Below are positions 11,901-25,200 of a stretch of DNA of 64,000 nt, in pieces. Below the pieces are notes generated by a model. That model was not told the DNA's origin, did not search any database, and was given only the letters and a program-made list of their open reading frames with translations. Numbering within the stretch: position 1 is the first letter of the stretch; every line of letters begins with the position of its first letter. The position numbers and the translations under genes were made by a program. Source of the DNA: Muricea muricata (taxonomy: Eukaryota; Cnidaria; Anthozoa; Malacalcyonacea; Plexauridae); assembly GCA_963855995.1 (NCBI GenBank), contig OY979719.1:17145312-17209311 (forward strand). Reading direction: 5' to 3'.

Positions 11901-13662
11901 AACGTGTAGCAATCCTGTGAATAACAAGTTTTGACAATCAACTTGCAACAAGTCTGTTAACAACTTGCAACAACATGTCGTCAACAAGCTGTTGCACGCG
12001 TTGCGAACGCGTCTTGGTATCAGCTAATTGTTGATAACAAATTTCCCTTAAGATGTCAACAGAATTGTTGGCAGTTTCGTCGCTTTTGGCTGTATGCAAA
12101 CTATGAACCCTCAGTAAATTGGCTGCCGTGGCAGTATATGTTCTCTCAGTAAAAAGCAATTGTGGGGCAAAACCCTTGGTTCATGGGTTCATGACATGCC
12201 ATACTATTTGAAAATTGGGTATTTCTATTGAGTATTATATATTTACATTCATTCCAAATATCAAAGCCCAGACAACAGCTTTAAATAGAGCCATAACATA
12301 ACTGAACAAAACAAATTTTTTGAAAAATATTTAATGAAGCTAACGTTTCGTTGCCTATACTTGCAACATCTTCAAAGCAATTAAGGTATTATAATATGTA
12401 CAAAACCTTATATATACACACAAGTGTATATAGCACAAAATTCTAAGGTTACGAAAAACGGTTACAGATTTAATGTACAAAACCTTATATATACACACAA
12501 GTGTATATAGCACAAAATTCTAAGGTTACGAAAAACGGTTACAGATTTAAAATAGGATTATGATACCTTAATTGCTTTGAAGATGTTGCAAGTATAGGCA
12601 ACGAAACGTTAGCTTCATTAAATATTTTTATAAAAATTTGTTTTGTTCAGTTATGTTATGGCTCTATTTAAAGCTGTTGTCTGGGCTTTGATATTTCTAA
12701 CGAAGTTAAGATTTCCGCCCGGAGTATCTATTGCTATATTAACATTGTTTCACAGAGGTTTGAGGAAGCTGGCTAGGAAACACTGGAAGTTTGGTGCGAG
12801 TGAATTTTACCACGGTTTGAACAGACGGTCTCAAGTGAAACGATTACAGAAATATGTCCCAAGCTTACGGCAAGAAGATTTGACGAGGTAGGATTAGAAT
12901 TCAGAGTTAGTTTACATGAATCCTGATTGAGTTTCATTCCCGAGCGACTCTTCCGTGTTTAATCCTCGTTTAGATGAAAGATTGAGTCGAGGAATGAAAA
13001 ATTACACAAAATCAAAATCTCACTCTTGTACCGACTCTCTTTTTGTTCGGCGATTTTAGCACTTATACATTTAAGCACAGGAATGAAACTTGCGAGCAAC
13101 TTTTCTTTCAGTCATGATGAATGTCGATTTCAATCCGAGATTCATTCCTGGGTAAAATCCCGATCCAAGTTGACATGGTCATGATTATGGTCAATCAACA
13201 TTTTATTACTGATCGAGCGTTGAAATGTCGATTCAGCATGTCGATCAGGAATCAAAAATGGAATCAACTCTATCTGAAATTGAGTTGTAACTCAATTCGG
13301 ATTCATATATACAATTCAATCCCCTATGGTCACAACAAAAACGTAATGAGCTCAGACTCGATCCAGATTCATGTAAACGCCACCCCCCTAAAGAAGTGAT
13401 ATTTGTTTAGAAATAATACATCGCTAATATTTGTGCTTTCCACACTTTGCTTCCCAGGGGTCCAACTGGCGTGCGGGATCAGGCCTTGGATGTCGATGGT
13501 AAGTTGGTGGAAGACTTCATTGTAGATCAAGGTGAAGGTGAACTAAGCAGGCGATTACTTCATGTAAGAAATGCTCCATCGCCCGCGGCCACATCTTCGC
13601 TGCCAATTGCGAAAATGATTGTCGATCAAGTGGATGCACGTTTCGATTTCAATGAGGGTTGA
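8939..13662 (+). CDS. L2HGDH: L-2-hydroxyglutarate dehydrogenase (5' and a middle exon not found)
   Basis: FAD-dependent mitochondrial enzyme that oxidises L-2-hydroxyglutarate to 2-oxoglutarate. Exons supported: 8939-9090 ([12 protein letters not shown]), 9183-9314 ([20 protein letters not shown]), 9567-9680 ([10 protein letters not shown]), about 10832-10915 (VPFRGEYL to GNIYP), about 11420-11577 ([20 protein letters not shown]), 12756-12887, and 13458-13662 ([25 protein letters not shown], stop). Phases join without stops. Not found: the N-terminal FAD-binding exon and the segment that should hold the YVVTCAGLYSDR-type motif. A 29-nt open stretch at 9779-9807 with AG and GT flanks could be a small missing exon. 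The exons at 10832 and 11420 lack an adjacent AG acceptor. The gene converges with MDH1, 428 bp from stop to stop. Family identity is firm; whether this copy is intact is not. Confidence 0.87.
9328..9472. repeat. GTTT-rich simple repeat in L2HGDH intron
   Basis: An imperfect GTTT microsatellite immediately after a splice donor (GTAAGT at 9315). It produces leucine/phenylalanine/cysteine-rich phantom open frames in several phases. Confidence 0.85.
10140..10345. repeat. Dispersed CAACTTGC-type repeat, copy 1
   Basis: Rich in CAACTTGC, TTGTTGAAAC and GATGCGAACGCATC words on both strands. The same vocabulary recurs at about 11815-12010, 25655-25840, 26555-26720, 37425-37480, 48615-48905 and 53755-53900, always in introns or intergenic DNA. 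No coding capacity or clear termini were seen. Confidence 0.65.
11815..12010. repeat. Dispersed CAACTTGC-type repeat, copy 2
   Basis: Contains CAACTTGCAACAAGTCTGTT and GTTGCGAACGCGTC, matching the family at 10140-10345. It lies in an L2HGDH intron. Confidence 0.65.
12256..12696. mobile_element. Foldback MITE with internal 77-bp tandem duplication
   Basis: The left terminus AAATATCAAAGCCCAGACAA pairs with TTGTCTGGGCTTTGATATTT at the right. Arms extend about 140 bp, including AACGTTTCGTTGCCTATACT and its complement. The centre holds two copies of a 77-bp unit (12396-12550) containing TTATATATACACACAAGTG. It ends only 60 bp before an L2HGDH exon and so supplies most of that acceptor's upstream context. 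Confidence 0.88.
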
Positions 13663-14089
13663 AAAGGGTGAATAATTGATAACTAGGGTGGGCTAGTGGT
13701 CTTAGCGCAGGGTCCGTTAGGCTGAAGTGTGCAAGTGGAGTTCGGAAATTCAAAAGAGGAATGGGATCTAAAGGTAATGAATTAACCAAGTAGTAATTAA
13801 CGCAAAGGTAACAAATTAGGGCAAAGGTAACAAACTATCCAAATTATGTATCAAAGGGAACTAGGTAGCAATATAAACTACAAATTTGAAGAATTCTTAA
13901 TATATTTCGAGCCCTGGGCAACAAGGAGTATGTAATGGACGTTCATGTTATAAAAACACACACACGCACACTACAAACAAATTTTATCACAATTTAATTT
14001 CGCACTTTAATGCAATTGTTATCTAGTATTCTACTTGTAGTGCTGTTTAATTCTCGCACGCGCGCCGTTTATAGTCTGCTGTCAGCTAG
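13663..14089. other. Convergent gap between L2HGDH and MDH1; possible tRNA-derived SINE head
   Basis: At 13687-13750, GTGGGCTAGTGGTCTTAGCG resembles a tRNA-type A box, and GAGTTCGGAAATTC, about 50 bp later, resembles a B box. This suggests a tRNA-derived SINE head, but the cloverleaf was not verified and no tail was defined. The rest is AT-rich with an ACACAC run near 13960. Confidence 0.3.
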
Positions 14090-17000
14090 TCACGCGGACA
14101 GGAAAGCAAAAGCCGCTTCCTTTTCCTCGACCAGTTCTTGAGCGGTCAAATCCATTTTCTCACGAGAGAAATCATCGATGCCCAAGTCTGGCACAACTTT
14201 CCATTCGCGGTTTGCGTCAATCGTCACTGGCATCGAATAAATTATTCCAGCTGGTATGCCATACATAGAACCATCGGAATATACTCCCATCGACACCCAT
14301 TGGCCCTGAAGGAAAAAACAATGCAGTTATAACATTAACCGAGTTAAAAAGTAAAATTTGTAAGTACAGATACATTTACAACACGAGTCACCATGTTGTG
14401 TCGGATATACAAACTCGAGCGGAGTTGTTCATCTGATACAACACAAAGGCAAATGTTGTAAATGACTTGTAAAACTCCCCAACATTATAAACACCGCACA
14501 AAAAGAAAGCCCCCCCCCCCCCCTACATACATACATCAGAATACATTCTAAACAAATGAATCGCAGTTAATCAAACCTAGAACTAATTGGACCTATTCTG
14601 GGCATGATTTAAACGGCTTTACACGATTTCACTACGATTTTACTACGATTTTGTGTTTACCAATGAATGGTGAATGAGACGGATCACTCTAGCATATTCA
14701 GCATGTTAATTTTGACATCGGGTATTTTTGTATTTAATGGGGTTTAACTCATTATTGCACGCATGTGTGACCCAATTCTTCACTCACCATTAAGCAACCT
14801 ACCATTGGTCCAAGTAGTTCTAGGTTTGATTAACAGCAATTCATTTGTTTAGAATTTATTCTGATGTATTTAGGGGGGAACTTTCTTTTTGTGCGGTATT
14901 TAGATCTGTTTGTGAAGAAATTTTGAAAATACACCTTATATAAGACGAAGCTTAGACAAGTCAAGAGAAATCTGAATCACATAATATATACAGACTCGTG
15001 ATGTCTTTTGCGTGTTCTTAAAGAGTTTCGCAAGGAGTTATGTTGGCACTAAACTCAAGGCCTCTTTTTAGCACACTGGCTAAGCAGAGGATATGCATAA
15101 TTAATGAGAGGTTGAACCTTTGTATGCTCTGTGGTCGTGGTGGCTGTTTTGCCTAAATCTTCATCATATTCCCACTATCTATTGTTTTATCTATCAATGC
15201 ATGGAATCTGCCTTTTCCTAGCACAAAATACACAATTTCCAGCTCCCATTTTAACACCTTCACCCAACACCTTTTGCATACCTCAGACGTTCCAAACCAC
15301 CAGTTTCGCATGTGATCACAAGCAGCATTGGCTGCAGACATAGCACTTGACAATTTACGTGCGGCAATCACCGCTGCACCACGTTTTTGTACTGTCTGAG
15401 ATTGGAAGAAAAAAGACATTCTACCTTCTATGTTTGAACTTGACATCTCTGATAAGATTACAGGGAAGTTAAAAGGCAATTTTTTTTGTCATATTTCTGT
15501 TCAAGTTTGATAAGAAAACTTTGACTGAAACAACTTGCATCAAGATTGTAAATAAAAAGTCTCAAGTAGTTTATATATAAAAAAATTATCTACCGTGATG
15601 AATGCTCCACGTAACCAGTCGTCATCATTGACCACCTCTTTCACAGGTTTATAATTGGTGCCATCCAGTGTCACCGAGGCATGACACACATCTGGGTACT
15701 GGGTCGAGGAATGATTGCCCCATATTGTCACATTGCGAACGTTTTGTGCACTTGTTTTCAGACGCATTCCAATCTAGATCAGAAGTGCAGATTACTTTGT
15801 TGATTATGATTCTACAACACAAATACTGCATCCATCCTAGTTCATCATATACTATGCACAGTTTAGAGTAGCCGTTTTATTTGTTTTACATTTATTTGTA
15901 ACAGTTTTATCCTGTTACACCTTGACTGTGATACACATAGTGTTATATACTGTTAGAGCAGATTAGAGACTACAATATGTGCTGTAACAATTAATTTCTT
16001 CAAACAAAGACTCAACAAATACGACTATGCATCGTTATTACTAAATAGTTTTGCACCACCAGATTAGGCCATTTTATCTGGTGAGTGCCACATCTCCTAG
16101 TAAGAAACTAGCTGGTAATAAAGATGCCCAGGGGAATTTGTTGAGTCGTTGTTTGAATAAACAACATGCTAATAAGCTTACATGCTGTTGCATAAATTGC
16201 ACGACTGTATGTTACATAAATTCAATAATAAATTGAAGCAATTAGTTGCATAAAGCCGTAAAACACTTGGAAGATTGTTACAGTATACATATATATTTCC
16301 CAATATTGCATCATGTGGAAAGATATGGGTTCTCTCCAAGTACTCTGGTATCTTCAGCAGGGTCATTGAGAGCCCTTGGAGATTGTTTTTAATTAAGTTT
16401 AACCTGTTATGGCTTTCTGTCCATCTGAGAAATGTAAATTGCTAACTAAAGACTTTCAGATAAATATAGTATAATCACTTCAATATCTCTACCTGGGCAC
16501 ATGCACGGTTCTGGTCAAGCCGTGTCAGACACGAGAAGTTCTTAGCAGGAATACTTGGTGCAAAATGTTTAGCAATACAACAGTTTGTATTGGCAGGATT
16601 ACCTACAACCAAAACCTGCAGAAGAAAAAAATATCGCTTTTTAGGGCAGAACTTGCAATACAAAGTTTGGAACTGACTTTGGAAGTAAACAATTTACTTT
16701 TGGAGTCGTGTAGGAGGGAAATTACCCACAACTACTTCAGTGTGCACTTGTGGTAATAATTTTTGGGTAGTGAGGAAAACCCAGCCTGCCTCTAAGCCAA
16801 GGTAATCACCTCAGCCATTTACTGGGGTAGCAGCCAACTGCCACAAGGGATGCAGGGGTGTTTCAAAACGTAGTCAAGGGTAGGATTTAGTAACTGCAGT
16901 AAATTGCATGTTTGTTCTAATACGTGATAATTAGTAGATTATTAGAGACAATACCAGGGGTTGGTTGTATGAAAGCTGGATAGTGTCACCCATTAGATAG

Positions 17001-18539
17001 TGAATTCAACTGCCGCGAAAGGGTATAAAAAGCAGTGCGGCTAAGAATATTGACCTCACAAGAGATATAAAATGACCTTAACTTGAAAATGATGAACTTT
17101 AATATAACTTTTACAAGTTACCAAAAATGTTTAGAAAGTTGCAAAAAACATTATCCAGTGGATAACGCTATTAATCTTTCTTACAACCAACCCACGACAT
17201 ACATGGTATGCGGAATTGTAGATAGTAAGCTCTTGCAACTATACTGAATTCTAAAATGGGCAAATTGTACTGCTTAATGAGAGTCAGCATGGGAGTCTGT
17301 GTGATTCAGAATTAATATGATTGTGAGTTACACTTTGTCAACTTTTTGAAAGTGCTTTTAGAATGCTATGAGAAAGACCTTGACAGATTTTTTGGCATAT
17401 TGATCAAGCGATTTCCCTTGAGACTCGAAGATCTTGGCATTTCTTTGCAAAAGGTCCTTTCGTTCCATGCCCTGCTTTCTGGGAAAAGCTCCAACAAAAA
17501 TTGCTGCATCGATGTCAAGGAAAGCCTCTTTTTCATCTGCAGTGGGTACAGTTTCTAAACAACATAAATTCGAAACAAATTTTAAGTGTTTACCTTCACA
17601 GTCCGTGCACTTTGTGCAAAGGTACAAACCTTTCAACAAAGGGAAGGCACAATCTTGTAGTTCCATACAAACTCCTTCCAAAGCACCAAGCATTGGTTGG
17701 ATGTCCAAAAGTGTCAGTACCATTGGCTAAAATATAATTCAGAAAATTGGTAATTCCCCAAATCGTACACCATTGTGTGCCATTAGGAAGCTTAACATTT
17801 GTCATTGAAATTTGAAAAGGAAATTGTCTTTCCTACCTGATCTTTTCCAAAAACATCGCCCTTGGCCACAGAGTAAAGAAGAGAATATGCTATCTGTCCA
17901 GCAGCACCTGTGATGCACACTCTAATTGGATCTTTAGGCTGGAAAGGAAAGTGGATGTGAGCACCTGAGCGAGCGGAGTGATAAGAATGGAACCATTTGT
18001 CATGTGTGAGGTGTACCTTATCATATAAAGGATCTGCGGGTGGGTTGGGGTGCAATGAAACTATTTGTAGAGGTGAGGGGCAGCCTGTATATTTTGCACC
18101 ATTTGAGAGAGGAGATTGTAAAAAAATAAATACAATATGGTATAAAATAGTTGTCTTTGAAATTGACATGCATAACAATTCCTGGATGCAGGATGCGCTG
18201 GAGTAACTCTTCACGGAGATTCCAATCGAAATAATGCATTTTTGGAAATCTTTAGTGCTCACTTTATGTCGACTGATTACGGAAATTATATATATTTCTG
18301 ATTTATTAATAACGTAATAACAAAATATGAATATTTTGCAACAATCGAAACAACAATTCAAGTGCAAAGCTTCTATTTGCTGTCAATAGTACCAAATGAA
18401 AATTTCTGAAAAAGGTAAAATGTATCGCCTATCGAGTGGTTCTAATTACGTAATTTGTGTGCCAGCAAATAACCTTTGATTGTAGTATTTGTAGACAATG
18501 CAGTACATACTAAAAAGCTCTTACATAATGACATACCAT
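14090..18539 (-). CDS. MDH1: Cytosolic malate dehydrogenase
   Basis: NAD-dependent interconversion of malate and oxaloacetate in the cytosol. Exons in transcript order: proposed ATG-only exon 18537-18539 (ATG followed directly by GTATGT), then 17837-17938 ([18 protein letters not shown], the NAD-binding loop), 17630-17726, 17379-17554 ([12 protein letters not shown], substrate arginines), 16493-16615 ([19 protein letters not shown]), 15594-15773 ([13 protein letters not shown], catalytic His), 15282-15395 ([19 protein letters not shown]) and 14090-14305 ([12 protein letters not shown]-like end, TGA). All phases agree and the total is 336 residues against 334 for the mammalian enzyme. The first exon is inferred; all others are firm. 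A second in-frame donor (GTAAAC) lies 36 nt past the chosen one at 17630 and could add 12 residues, but family alignment favours the shorter form. Confidence 0.95.
14494..14896. mobile_element. Foldback MITE in MDH1 intron
   Basis: CCGCACAAAAAGAAAG at the left pairs with CTTTCTTTTTGTGCGG at the right. Inner arms contain TCAGAATACATTCTAAACAA and AACCTAGAACTA with their complements. The left arm carries a run of about 15 C (14508-14522), so this spot is prone to length errors. Confidence 0.83.
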
Positions 18540-21500
18540 TTTGTCGTTGTTCAAAGCTTAGTCCTGCAGTTACGGTCAAGACACAAGTTACTTCTGGAAG
18601 TGGCGAGTTTGTGTCAGCTTGCACGTTTGCAGAAAGGAACGAAAAAAAAACTCGTGCAGATCATGCAGATGAACCTGAGATGAACGTGCACTTTGCCACG
18701 AATTTCCTGTTTGCGAATCCGCGGAGAAAGAAATATTTTTTGGTCAGTGGTTGTGATCTGAGGGTACTTCGTGATATTTACAATATTCAAGATTGATACA
18801 AATTATGTTTTGGTGGGTTTAGTTCTAAATTTTTTAAAAGGAAAATAATTTAAAACAATTAAGAATCAGTTGAAATCCAATTTAAATCCACCATGCAGCA
18901 TATTCACTCAGCATTTGAGACCTACTAAAACGTACACTCAATATTGCATAAATTAGTCTAGTTATATTGATACAAATTCTGGTGCTAAAATCAGGTCGTA
19001 AATATATACGGTATAGACCCGATCCCCTAGGCATTGAGGAGGGAACAGAGAGAGTCACTCAGGCTTGAGAGAGAGTGAAAAACTGCACGTATCAAATGGT
19101 AGTCCAGTTATATAAAGGTCACAGTCAATTTAAAAAATGTAGGATTTATAAAGATTTCTAAGGATTCCAGGGTATCAATTGGGATTTTCAATCAATTTTA
19201 TCCACTATTATTTGCCTGTTACCCTCTTTCTGTGACCTGCACTGGCCCAAAAAGTCGGCCCGATTTCAAGGCATGACGAAAATAAATTCGCCATTGTTAC
19301 GTCTCTGCCGAGAAGTCAGCAAGAAAAGGTATAAACAAAGGCAATTTTAAAGCCTATTTTGTGCTTTTAATTGATAAAAAAATACTGAAGTACTTTGAAA
19401 ACGTTACTAAGAGAATATTAAGGTTATTTTAACGTGATGTTTATACTGTTTTGCTTCAGTTTTAGGGAAATTTTGCCTCGGACAGCACGTGTTGGTTTTG
19501 CCCAAACGTTTATTACATCAGAAATTTTTGACCACTTCAGAGGTTTTTTATGACGTTTTCGTGCTCTAAAGGTGAGGTAACTTCTTAGTTTTGAAGAAGG
19601 AGAACGTAGATTTGTTACCGTGAAATAAAATAAGGAATAGTTTGTTTATTTTTGCGAGGCTGATAGAAACTAAAATTTTTAGTTCGTTGCGAGTCTTGCG
19701 ACATCTCGTGTACTTCATTAATATTATTAAAATAAAGTACGGATGGATGTTTTATGTAGTAATGTAGAGAATATGAAAAGTTTTGATTTTAACCAAAGTT
19801 ATTGTTACAACAGATAATGTGGTACAAACTATAAAGTATAAAAATAAAGTATAACTACAAGCCCAAAGCCATTTAATAGGAGTTGTGGACTTTGAGACAA
19901 TTCATCAAGCATGACCCAATATATCAAGAACAACATGTAATGCTCGAAAATTGATGGAAGAGTTTGAGAAACCAAATTGGTTATCGATGTTCAGCAGTAA
20001 TTGGTATCTCGTCAAATTTTGCCCGTCGTTAAAATGCTTAGCTTCTCAAAGAGTTTGAGGTTGTTCTGCAAGTTCCAATGTTCATTTTCGAAAGAGGAAC
20101 AGATATCAGCCACACAGACATGTGTAGACAGTTGAAGTACACAATGTTTTTGAGAACACATATGTAACTAGCAACCAACTGGGTTGTCATAGAGACACTT
20201 AAAAGCTTTTTATGTTTGTTATTCCAAAAAATAATGAGGTTAGCTTCAGTTGGCATTTTTGTTAAAAGAATTGCTTAAGGGTGCAAAAATTGCTAAAACA
20301 ATCATTGCTTATTGTGTCTAAAGTTTTTGTGTTATCAAAGCTGAACCTTTCTGTAAAATACATGTTGGTCTTTGCCAGACCTATATTTTTGGAATGGAAT
20401 TTTGTAATAACAGTAATTATATCATGACCTTTAAAAAGGGGAAGATGACCTTGCAATTTTCTTTGTGTAGGAGGTATGAATATTTTTGTAGTTCTGGCTT
20501 TTTATTGGCCTGAAAATGCAATCAACTGGCTGGGATGATAGTAATGACATTATATGTAATAGGTTTGTCCAAAAACGATCTATAACCCACGGCACCCATG
20601 GTGTTGGCCAGGCGGCCATAGGACCACCCTAGGGATGCTCACTTATTAATTTGGGCAGCTATATTTTGATCGATGGGCACCTTTAAAATAGCAACTTAAA
20701 TTATTTTGATTTGAAGTCATATATGCTGGTTAATTTATCAATCACATATGTTTTCATTCCTTGTCCTGAAGACATGTCACAAAAAAAATCGCGGCAATGT
20801 CCCAAAACACATTTTTGGCCCACACCCAAAACATATTTTGGGCGACCAGATTTGAAATCCTTGCCTAACACCCTTTACCCGTGGAAGAAATTCGCACTGT
20901 CAAGAAATGGGGAGGGGGTGGGAGGGGAATGGTGTAAAGAATGTTTAAAATATGTGTAGGATCTCTAAGAGGGGGTATTGTTTGTTTCTTTTCTTGGGTA
21001 TGGACCTTTTCTGGAACGACCCAGTAATGATGACATGTGTATTGTAACATGCAAGGACACACAAACTTCTCTTGAGTAAATGTACTGTTGAAGTATATCT
21101 GAAAATTTTGTAACTTGTGGTGTTATTCTAAATTTGTATCCACATTACTCAGAGTTATGCCACAAACCTTGTTTTGAAGCCTGAGTACAATCAGTAGTAA
21201 TGGCAAAGTACATAGCTATTTGAAAAGTGGAATCACTGCTTGTTAAAAGCAAAACAACAGTTAGTCTTAACAATGTATTTAATGCAATTTTCAGAGAAGT
21301 TTGTGGCCATATTTTTTATTCCACTAATCTTTTTGATAAAACACCCATATCACTATAGTAAAATTCATACAAAACACATTATGAAAATTTTCCTTTGACT
21401 TTAATGGTTTTCAGAAAGCACTATTTTTGGAACACATGATTTTGTAAGGCCCTGTAAATTCATTGTGGCCATAACAGTTTTTGTAATAGATAAATGTGCT

Positions 21501-22262
21501 AGCCAGTCAGCAGTCATCTACTGGTATTGATCACAAGACAGCCAACCCTTTTATCGCCATACTTGGAGGAGATAAGGAATGAGTGTAATGAATGTAAACA
21601 CAAATATATTTCTCAGACCATTTTTGGTTTTTTAACCTACTTATGCACACAAATTGTGCAAACAGTAACACAGTGCCAGCAGATTAAAAAAATTAAGGAG
21701 GGGGGGGGTTGAATTGCTGCAACTTAAAGTAAGATGATAGTGGTGACAGTGCACTGCTGGGTACTGTTTGAGATGAACTGGAACAATCAATAAATCTAAA
21801 AAATAAATCAATTGATAAATCACCATCTGCTATACGCAGGCTAACATAATACTGCTAGTAGAATAATTGCGGCACCAGGAGGGGATTAGGCCAGGTGTGG
21901 GTGCCCCACTCACCATAGCACTGAAAAGATAATAGCAAGCTAGTAGAGTAAATTTCAAATGTCTGTGATTCACGTTGTGATTTGTGATGTTGTACAGGTA
22001 TCATTTAACATAAGTGGTGCCTAAAACAAATTCACATTTGCGATTGTGCTGATCCCATCTACATGTACTTTGCATTGACAGGTAAAGGGATCATCATTCC
22101 ACGAAGAAGGAAGATATATTTACAAGGCGTCCATCAGGCGAACTGTAAATTACAGCGGCTTTCTAACAGAAGTTGTATGAAAAAGTTCAAGAAAAAGTGT
22201 GGTACATTTGATCACAAACTGTGTTCGTCCACTAGTCGTACGTATTCTATAGAAATTTCATC
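18540..22262. other. Divergent intergenic region, MDH1 to EIF5
   Basis: No coding similarity is recognised in 3.7 kb. The region must hold both 5' ends, since MDH1 starts leftwards and EIF5 rightwards. A GC-richer patch near 19240-19330 ending in AAG-GTATAA could be a noncoding first exon of EIF5, but nothing confirms it. A repeat of RCCCAAAACAcattttggcc-like words occurs at about 20800-20840. No strong foldback was seen. Confidence 0.35.
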
Positions 22263-25200
22263 ATGGCAATGGTTAACGTTAACCGCAAGAACACCGATCA
22301 ATTTTACAGATATAAAATGCCAAAACTCTTAGCTAAGGTAGGTACATGTAGCACATTTTGAAAGACTAAGACTGGAATGCATGAGGCAACAAATCTGACA
22401 TTGATGCAACAAATTGCTTTGTGTGTACATTTGACGGACAAATCACAGATGCCCACTGCAGTGAGGTGATAGCAACAATTGTATTGCTGTGAACAGCAGA
22501 ATTTTATTATGATGTGTGGTGGCAATTTGTCATCTGCTGTGTTTTAGTCTTTTGATTTATTATGGGCCTTGATTTTTGGTCAGATAATTTTCCCAAGAGG
22601 CTATTATTGGCCAATTGTTGTGGGATTTGAGGTTACTACAGTCTTAACATGAAAACAAGAGGTCTTCTAATGTCAAATGACATATTCCTAGCCACGAAAT
22701 CCACCAGTAGGGTGAGTTTCCCTGGAGGGGGGGGGATATTACAACAGGACTAGTTTCCAGAGACACCAGTTCTCCTAGATTCACACAATTGCACACGATA
22801 ACCACATATGATGCATGCCTGTATATTTGGATTTTTTGCTGGTAGCCTAAAAAAATTGCAGTTAGTCCTGTGTGGTTCAAACTTGCCCACTTTGCTTGAT
22901 TTAGTTAAACCACACAACACTTGTTAGTTGAAACCAAGGATCTCAGTTAGCTTCAGGCCCTTGCAGGTAGTGCGGCTACCTAGGATCACAACATTTGACA
23001 GCCATGAATTATGATGTATTTGTTGACTGGATTCGCTATTCTGCATCTGATAATCAAAGGAAAATAGAAATTGTCAAATATAAAAGCATCATAACTTACC
23101 CTCATGATGATTTTTGAATTGTTCTTGGATAATTTTAGATTTGGTGTGTTAAATATACAATATGAAGTCCAAAAATGTCTAACATTGTTTAACACCCCCT
23201 TTGTATAATGTTATGTACAGTAATCAAACGCAGGTGTGTTATTTTTAACCAGAAATATTTTTTCCAGGTTGAAGGCAAAGGGAATGGCATTAAGACTGTA
23301 ATTGTAAACATGGTGGACATTGGGAAGTCTTTGAGGAGACCTCCTGCGTGTAAGTTGGTGAAATACTTTAACAATTATGAAATGAATGTTCAGGGTAGTT
23401 TAGCAAAATGGATTAATTGTGTGGTTGGGCTTGTCTATAAAATTACTTAGAGTCAAAACGCTGCTAAATTAGTTTACTGATTTCAATCTAAAATTGCTCA
23501 AATTTTATGTTTTGTGGAATTTAGCTACCGTTTGTTGGCAAAATTTTGTCGTGCATCTCCCCCTCCCCTCCCTTTGCCATTTACCATCACTGTGCCCCTG
23601 AGGATAGTATTTGTCTGTGGCCTTATAGAATAGGATAAACAGTGGATGATTTGATGGAGGAGAAGGCTAAATAAAGAGATAGTACTAATTTGCATCAGTG
23701 GTTTGAGGCAGAGAAAATATTGTTTATAATGATGCTAGGGTTAATATTGTGTTTTTCAGATCCCACAAAGTTTTTTGGATGTGAGTTGGGTGCTCAGACC
23801 CAAATTGATCTTAAGAATGAGCGTTATATTGTGAATGGCGCACACGATGGAGAGAAACTGCAGGAGATTTTAGATGACTTCATTCAGAAGTTTGTTCTTT
23901 GTCCTGAATGTGAAAATCCTGAGACAGTGCTGGTAAGCTTGCAAAATGAAATTATTTATCATACTTTTTTCCAAATGGTACATGTATTTTCCTGTTCAGG
24001 TATACCATGATAAGTTTCATAGATGATTCTGATGATAAACATGATGATAAGCATTATACATGACTCTTTATATAATAATACGTGTTCGTTCTGCATTTTC
24101 ATTGGTCGCGAGCTGTGTGTTATTAAAGTACACACGCACGGATGACGTCAACTGATGGCGTGATCTAATTTAGTGAATTTATTTCGCGTGTCTTCGCCTG
24201 AATTTTGTCAACTTTATTATAATATAAAACAAATAGATTTCATTTTTTTGTGCTTCTGTACTGTAATAGATCACAGATGACGCCATAGCGTGTGAAGAAC
24301 AAAAAGTCACGCACTCGACTGCGTCTCGTGCGTACTTTTTTGTTCTTCACACGCTATGACGTCATCTGTGATCTATTACAGTACAGACGCACGCAAAAAT
24401 GAAATCTATTGTTAAATATTACCCAGTATTTTGGGTATTTAAGTATCCAGGTTTCCTCCAAATTTAAGTATGTATATTGATATCTGATGCAAAAAGATAT
24501 TGGTCATTATGATATCACGGCGCCCCCTCCTCTCCCTGGTCAAGCCTGACCATTATCCTGTAACTTTACTTTTCAACGAAGCCAAACCTTTAGGAAACCA
24601 GTATGGATTATGCCGATTTTGCTTTCATCTGGCCAATGTCCGACCAAGAACACAGCTGCTTGAACATCGGCGAAGAATGGTCAACCAATATCTTCACTTC
24701 ATATTGTCTTGCCTGCGGGGTTAAAAGTATAGGCGTACAAACGTACGATTCTCAGTAGCCTCGTTTGGGAAATGCTGTGACCATATTGAGTACTTTGGCC
24801 CCTCTAATTAATGACATGACAATTTCGTGACTACGGTAGATGAAAAATTTGTTTGACCTCATGATAATGCAAGTAACAAATAATATGATATAGCGGAGAG
24901 CGTGCTAGTTTATGATGATTTGAGTTTAAATATCTTGAGGAGTACAGCAGACAATGATTACATAATCCCTGTAAAGTCTTTTAAATGAGACAAATCAAAA
25001 TTATACTGTCGTATTGCTTGAAGCCACTAGTGCTATTCGCTTATTCAATCTGATCGGTTACAACGTCGGTCATTTATTGTTTTTATTTGGCAAATCATCG
25101 TTTGCCGACGGACGGTTATGATCCACACTTAACCCGTGATGCGTATACCTAGAATCATCACGAAATGATCATTATTTACAGTACCATTCATATATTTTCT

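Noticed and set aside
22986-23195. Short open frames in EIF5 intron 1 and similar ones in other introns
   Set aside because: No family resemblance and no matching splice phase. EIF5 coding exons are fully accounted for without them.
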